From the NCBI GenBank assembly GCA_963693085.1, contig OY856414.1, positions 266,112,501 to 266,176,500 of the forward strand: a stretch of DNA of 64,000 nt. The letters run 5' to 3'. Made by a program: the position numbers and the translations under genes. This DNA is from Alisma plantago-aquatica. Lineage: Eukaryota; Streptophyta; Magnoliopsida; Alismatales; Alismataceae. Position 1 is the first letter of the stretch; every line of letters begins with the position of its first letter. Below, one piece after another: positions 58,283 to 64,000 of the stretch. Under the pieces are notes generated by a model. It saw only the letters and a list, made by a program, of their open reading frames with translations, searched no databases and had not been told where the DNA came from.

Positions 58283-61200
58283 GGGTAAGGGAAGTACCAA
58301 AACCACCAAGCTGCTAACCCTAGCCAAGGCCAGGGACAAGCTAAGGAGCAGAGTCAGGAAAACAACTTTGGTCAACCAGACTTAGTGGGCCAATTGTTTG
58401 ACTTTGTCAAGAGACAAGATACTATAAACAATCAGCTGGCGCAAAGCGCACTGCCTAACTCAGGCGTTCTGAATACGATGCAGGTCCAAATGGCAGATAT
58501 GCAAACGCATCAACGCCAGATAGACCAACAATTAGCTCAAATGGCCGAGTTAATGAAGAATCCTTCGGGTAAGATACCATCCAACACACAGTCTGCCAAA
58601 ATGGTGGTACTCAGGTCAGGAAAGACAGTAGAACGCCCTGAATCAGCCAGGCCTAAAGAACCTGAACCAGGGGTTGTAACAGAGAACCCAGCTAAAGGAG
58701 AGAACCAACGAGCTCATGTCAGGGAGTCAGAATCAGAAGTTGTGGAGGACCTGATCGGTAAAATAAGTCATTACTCTCCAAAGTTGCCTTTCCCATACAA
58801 ACTCATAAAGGCACATCTTAAAAGGCAATACGATAGGTTTATGGAGTCGGTGAAAAAGCTTCACCTCGAAGTGCCATTTCTGGATGCTTTGGAAGAAATG
58901 CTGACCTACGCCATGTTTTTCAAGGATTTGATCACCAAGAAAAGAAGAGGAGGAAGGATTGAGATAGTACACCTAGCCAGTATGTCATCTGCCTTCGTGA
59001 AGGCGGATTTACCTACCAAGAAGAAGGATCCAGGAGCCTTTACTATTCCTTTTGCTATTGGAGATAACATCGAGTGAAAAGGTCTTACTGATTTAGGGGC
59101 TAGTATAAGCCTTATGCCCTTAAGCCTCGCCCAATGATTGGGTTTAACTGATATGGTCAGGACCAACATGAGGATCGAGTTGGCAGACCATACCTTCAAA
59201 AGGCCTTTGGGAGTCATTGAAGATGTTCTGATTCGTGTAGGAAGATTCTTCATTCCTTACGACATTGTAGTCATTGACACTGTTGAAGACCCTAAATGCC
59301 CTATCATCTTTGGGCGCCCTTTCTTGGCTATAGGAAGAGTGTTGATTGATGTTGCTGAAGGAATCATCACTCTGAGGGTCGGAAATGATCATATAGATTT
59401 CAAGGTGAAAGACGCTATGAAGGGACCGTCCATGCTAGAATCTTCCTACTTCATGGATAGATACAACCAATTTTGTGAAGAAGTAGAAGAAGATATCGCA
59501 ATGGTAGACCCTCTTATGAGGGCGTTGAACAGTCATGACTCTGATTCCAAAGATCCTGAGGTTGTCGAGGTCCTCGGTTACCTAAATCAAAATGATGAAG
59601 ATCTAAGCGATGAGGAGGAAGTTATAGAGACAGTCAAATTTGCTTCTCTAGAAATGATGCCAGAAGAAGAAAAGGCACCTAAGACCAAGCCAGAGCTGAA
59701 ATAGCTGCCAGAAGGTTTAAAGTATGAGTTTCTAGATCAAGAAGGGAGAAATCCAGTCATAGTTAATGCCAATTTGACAAAATAACAATTGGAAAGACTT
59801 CTCGAGGAGTTGAGGCTCCATAAGTAAGCTATAGGCTATTCGGTAGAGGATATCAAGGGACTTAGCCCTGCTCTATGCATGTACCGCATAAATTTGGAAG
59901 AATCTGCTAAACCCCTGGTCCAACCCCAGAGAAAGTTGAACCATATGTTAAAAGAGGTTGTGAAGAAGGAAGTGATCAAACTGAGAGATGCAGGAATTAT
60001 CTACCCAATCAGCGATAGCAACTGGGTAAATCCCATCCATGTGGTACCAAAGAAAGGAGGCATGGCAGTTGTGAAAGGTGAAAAAGGTGATGAAGTAGCA
60101 GTCCGGACTGTCACCGGATGGAGAATGTGCATAGATTATCAGAAGCTGAATCAAGCCACGAAGAAAGATCATTACCTGCTTCCCTTCATCGACCAAGTTC
60201 TAGAAAGATTAGTGCATCATGACTATTTCTACTTTTTAGATGGTTATTCTGGGTTTTATCAAGTCCTGATTTTACCAGACGACCAAGAAAAAACTACTTT
60301 CACTTGTCTTTATGGTACTTATGCTTTCCGAAGAATGTCGTTTGGGTTGTGCAATGCTCCAGCAACATTCCAGCATTGCATGATCTCGATGTTTTCGGAT
60401 TTTCTGGAAGACATCGTAAAAGTTTTCATGGATGATTTTTCTGTCTATGGGAAGGACTTCGACGCTTGTCTTAAAAATCTATCTTTAGTCCTATAATGCT
60501 GCGAAGAAAATAATTTGGTCCTCAACTGGGAGAAGTGCCACTTCATGGTACAAGAGGGCATAGTGCTAGGTCATAAAGTCTCAAGGAGAGGTATCGAGAT
60601 AGATGTGAGTAAGGTTGAAGCTATATCTAGACTACCTCCACCTAAGTCTGTAACTGGAGTGTGAAGTTTTCTCGGGCACGCTGGTTATTATCGAAGATTC
60701 AGAAAAGACTTTTCAAAGATATCAAAACCTTTGTCAAATCTTATGGTTAAGGATGTTGAATTCGATTTCACTAATGATTGCCTAAATGCTTTTCAGGCTT
60801 TGAAAGATGCACTTGTTTCTCCACCTATCCTTCAAGCTATGGATTGGGAGCTACCTTTCGAGCTAATGTGTGAAGCCAGTGACTATGCCGTAGGGGCAGT
60901 CCTGGGACAGAAGAAGAATAAGAGGCACCATGTCATTTGCTATGCCAGTCGTACTCTTGACGAAGTGTAGGTAAATTACACGACAACAGAGAAGGAGATG
61001 CTTGTGATTGTTTTCACGTTTGACAAGTTTAGATATTATCTGATTGGAACAAAGGTAAAGGTCTACACCGACCATGGGGCAATATGATACCTTATGTAGA
61101 AAAAGGACACTAAGCCCAGACTGGTAAGGTGGGCTTTACTACTCCAGGAGTTCGATCATGAGATCATTGATAAGAAAGGTGTGGAAAACGTAGTCGCCGA

Positions 61201-62614
61201 CCACTTGTCAAGGATTACAGTCGAAGACAAGATGGAGCCACCTATCAATGATAGCTATGCAAATGAGGCCTTGTTAATGGTAGAAGCCAGAGATCAGAGT
61301 TTGCCATGGTTTGCAGATATTTGTAATTACCTTGCTTGTGGGGAGTTACCTCTGGAAATAACATATAATCAAAAGAAGAAACTCTTTTCTGATATAAATA
61401 ATTACTATTGGGATGATCCCCTTCTCTTTAAAAGATGCACGGATAATCTATATAGAAGGTGTATTCCTAAGGAAGAAGTGCCAAACATTCTGAGGAAGTG
61501 CCATGCCTCACCCTATGGAGGACATTTGGGGAGTGAAAGGACTACTGCTAAGGTTCTGCAATCAGGATTTTGCTGGCCTTTGCTATTCAAGGATGTTGCT
61601 GAGTATGTAAAAGTTTGTAAAGAATGCCAATCGACAGGAAATATTGGAAGAAGGAACGAGATGCCAATGGCCAACTGGGTTGAAGTTGAGATCTTTGACG
61701 TCTAGGGAATAGACTACATGGGTCCATTTCCCCCATCAAAAGGATATCAATACATTTTAGTCGCGGTGGACTACGTGTCTAAATGGGTAAAAGTTGTTGC
61801 CACCCAAACTTGTGACTCCAAGTCTGTGATCAAGCTGTTTGAGAAAACTATCTTTCCTCTCTTTGGAGTACCTCGTACTGTGATAAGCGATGGCGGATCG
61901 CATTTTAGAGAAAAATAGTTCGAAGCACTTCTGAGGAAGTATGGAGTCAAGCACAAAGTTGCTACACCCTATCACCCTCAAACTTCTGGGTAGGTGGAGG
62001 TTTCAAATAGACATATTAAGTAGATTTTGGAAAAGACTATCAGCCGCACGCAGAAAGACTGGTCGATGAAGCTCGACGATGCTCTTTGGGCCTGTAGAAC
62101 TGCATACAAGGCACCCATTGGCACTACCCCTTACAAATTGATTTATGGGAAATCATGTCATCTACCCTTAGAGCTTGAACATAAGGCTCTTTGGGCGATT
62201 AAGTTCCTAAATATGGACCTGGAGAAGGCAGGGGAAAAGAGATATCTACAGCTATAGGAGCTCGAAGAGTTGAGAATACATGCATATGAAAAGGTAAGGA
62301 TTTACAGGCAGAGGACCAAGGTGTGGCATGATGCCCACCTGAAGAAAAAGGATGTGAGTGAAGGTGATAAAGTTTTGTTATTTAAATCCTATATTCGTCT
62401 TTTTCCAGGTAAGCTGCAAATGAGGTGGTCTGGACCCTTCAATGTGGCAAAGATATATCCATCAGGAATGATGGAGCTATATGACAAAGATAATCCAGCC
62501 AAGGTTTTTCCAATGAACGGGCACAGAGTGAAAAGGTACTATGAAGATGAAGCGTTCATGAGAAGATCAAAGATAAGTTTGCAGGATGCTGAAACAACCG
62601 AAGGCACAAAGTGA
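58283..62614 (+). pseudogene. pol: Athila pol, one frame with many nonsense codons
   Basis: Order: linker with a Gln-rich stretch, protease (DLGASISLMPLS near 59093; CPIIFGRPFLA), reverse transcriptase (WRMCIDYQKLN, FGLCNAPATFQ, FMDDFSVYG near 60427), RNase H (CEASDYAVGAVLGQ, TTEKEMLVIVF), integrase zinc region ([15 protein letters not shown]) and core ([31 protein letters not shown]), then a C-terminal tail to TGA 62612-62614. I see no frameshift across 4.3 kb, yet about fifteen in-frame stops: 59075, 59135, 59702, 59783, 59825, 60494, 60662, 60968, 61085, 61097, 61703, 61916, 61991, 62021 and 62255 among them. Dead by point mutation rather than by indels. Confidence 0.9.
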
Positions 62615-64000
62615 AGGATCTAAAGTTGTCGAGTTGACGACGCTAACTACAACGCTCCTCGGGCGGCATCTTGAGTTTTTACTTTTCGTAGAATAGGACA
62701 TTATTTCCTTTTCTGCAAGAAAAACAATATAAACATTATGATTGTAATAAGGCCCGAGTCAGTGCATGCGCCACATGCTCAGACTCCTCCATTTTATGGG
62801 CCACCACTTGTTTTATAAGCATTGATGAGTAATACTATCTGAGGCTGGGAGGTTCACTTTAGGCCAATGATGTTTTACCCATCAATTACTTTTTCCTTCG
62901 CTTTAGTTTTAGTTTTTCATCTCTTATCTTGTTTTATTCTTCTTTGAAGCTTCGTATCGGGAATAGATGCCTTGACCGATATCGGGCAAGGTCCCGGGTG
63001 CATCACGCAACACGCCCTTATCGGGCTTCGATATCGGGCATCAGACCTTAGCGGTGAGCCATATCGGACGATACACCGAGCCACACACATCCATATCGGG
63101 GGGAAAGAGTAAAGGACCCTTGATTAGATGGATGGGAATGATTTTACTTCTCGTCTCAGGAATGATTTGTCTCATCGGGCGACACGTGCCCCGGTTTTAC
63201 CCATTTTACCCCCTCCTTCGATTGCTATATATAGTAATTGTGGTTTTACCGTGTCGGGTGCTGGCATTTACTTCCTCACCTACTCCTGTATCACGTACTT
63301 AACTCTCATCTTGCTCTTGTGTCAGCCTACCTCGCTTCTTCTCCCGTGTCGCATAGCTTCTCTCTGAAGATAAAGGTATAACACGATACACGTATCGCTT
63401 GGTTCACCCGACACGCTCCTGTGTCGCACATCTCGTATCGACCACAAGGCTTTGGTTCTTTTCATATCGCCCGACACGCGCTTGTGTTGGGTACCCGACC
63501 TTTTGACCATGTCACGTGACACACTTGTATCGCACGCCCGCCCGATACCTTATATCGGGCGATACCTGTGTCACCCAATTTTGTTCTTAATAAAATATTA
63601 TATTGTAAGCCTCACGTCTTGCTAGTGTCGGGTGACACCCTCTTTCAGAGAAACCATATCGGGCAGTATAGTTGTTCATAGTGACGCCCGGTGTTGCACG
63701 ATAGCCTTGTGGTGATATCGGTCCAAACTTCATGCCACCCGACATAGGCATATCGGGCAAGGCAATGTATCATCCAATTTTGTCGCCCGATATAGTTGTA
63801 TCGGGCAGCTCTAATATCGAGCCTGCCTTTTGACTTATCACGCAACAACTTTGAATTTTACCTATTTGAGATCATGTCAGGCTATCTCGATTTTGTTACC
63901 TATATCGACTTAACACTATCGGGTTTTGTTAGTTTTCAAAATATATCACCGATCCAATATCAGGCGACACACCCCGCTGCCCGATATCAGGCAAGGTGAA
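62615..64000 (+). other. Athila 3' region with a dense CCCGATA/CCCGACAC word array
   Basis: No ORF with recognisable content. Bases 62615-62945 are plain. From about 62950 to the window end there are at least ten exact TATCGGGC or GCCCGATA words in both orientations, and many variants (GTGTCGGG, CCCGACAC, CGATAC). A TATATATA box lies at about 63226. A 15-base phrase TGCCTTGACCGATAT also occurs in this element's LTR. It may be a long 3' untranslated region or part of another element; the sequence does not decide. Confidence 0.6.

Larger units (their letters stand above)
54817..64000 (+). mobile_element. Gypsy-3: Athila-type retrotransposon, right end outside window
   Basis: An LTR (54817-56702) is followed by a primer site resembling tRNA-Asp, an Athila-type gag and pol in Gypsy order. 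The reverse transcriptase has the Athila-style YQKLNQATKKDHYLLPFIDQ and FMDDFSVYG motifs. The element interrupts Gypsy-2 integrase. No second copy of the LTR start (TGATAACACCC) occurs after pol, so the 3' LTR lies beyond 64000 or was lost. Confidence 0.88.

Overview
The window is flowering-plant nuclear DNA made almost wholly of nested transposable elements. I found no convincing host gene, rRNA or tRNA. Evidence for a plant: an En/Spm-type CACTA transposon, a Sirevirus-like Copia element, chromovirus- and Athila-type Gypsy elements with 1.5-5.8 kb LTRs, initiator-Met and Asp tRNA primer sites, and telo-box (AAACCCTAA) motifs. Such dense nesting is typical of a large, repeat-rich genome. The sequence does not settle monocot or dicot.

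Layout. (1) 1-9247: minus-strand CACTA transposon, its right terminus at 9247 and its left end outside the window. It has a leader exon, a truncated TNP2 transposase, and a TNPA-like gene for which I could build a fully open 27-exon model of about 995 codons. Part of that gene is a tandem array of 358-bp two-exon units. A 496-bp hAT element with a perfect 8-bp target duplication sits in the leader intron. (2) 9251-22670: old minus-strand LTR element with a shrunken interior. One of its LTRs is split by (3) 10689-21840: a young, structurally complete Sirevirus-like Copia element (Copia-1). Its LTRs differ by six substitutions and one 2-bp indel; it has gag, pol and an envelope-like third ORF. 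(4) 22671-27627: AT-rich DNA and GC-rich fragments around a probable 3.3-kb solo LTR. (5) 27628-40687: decayed chromovirus Gypsy-1. (6) 40688-45318: decayed second copy of the Copia family (Copia-2), 5' truncated. (7) 45319-54816: decayed Gypsy-2, related to Gypsy-1, with an unusually long LTR. (8) 54817-64000: Athila-type Gypsy-3, running off the window, followed by a dense array of CCCGATA/CCCGACAC words.

How it fits together. In the CACTA element, the leader donor at 8648 can join an acceptor just before the TNP2 ATG or one just before the TNPA ATG, which reproduces the En/Spm alternative-splicing plan. Copia-1 is the only element with largely intact genes, but three features are unexpected: an in-frame TGA between gag and pol that Copia-2 shares, no aspartate at the expected protease active site in either copy, and a TAG inside the envelope-like ORF. 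Insertion order on the right: Copia-2 first, then Gypsy-1 and Gypsy-2 into it, then Athila into Gypsy-2. The Gypsy elements and Copia-2 are decayed mainly by nonsense codons of the C-to-T type.
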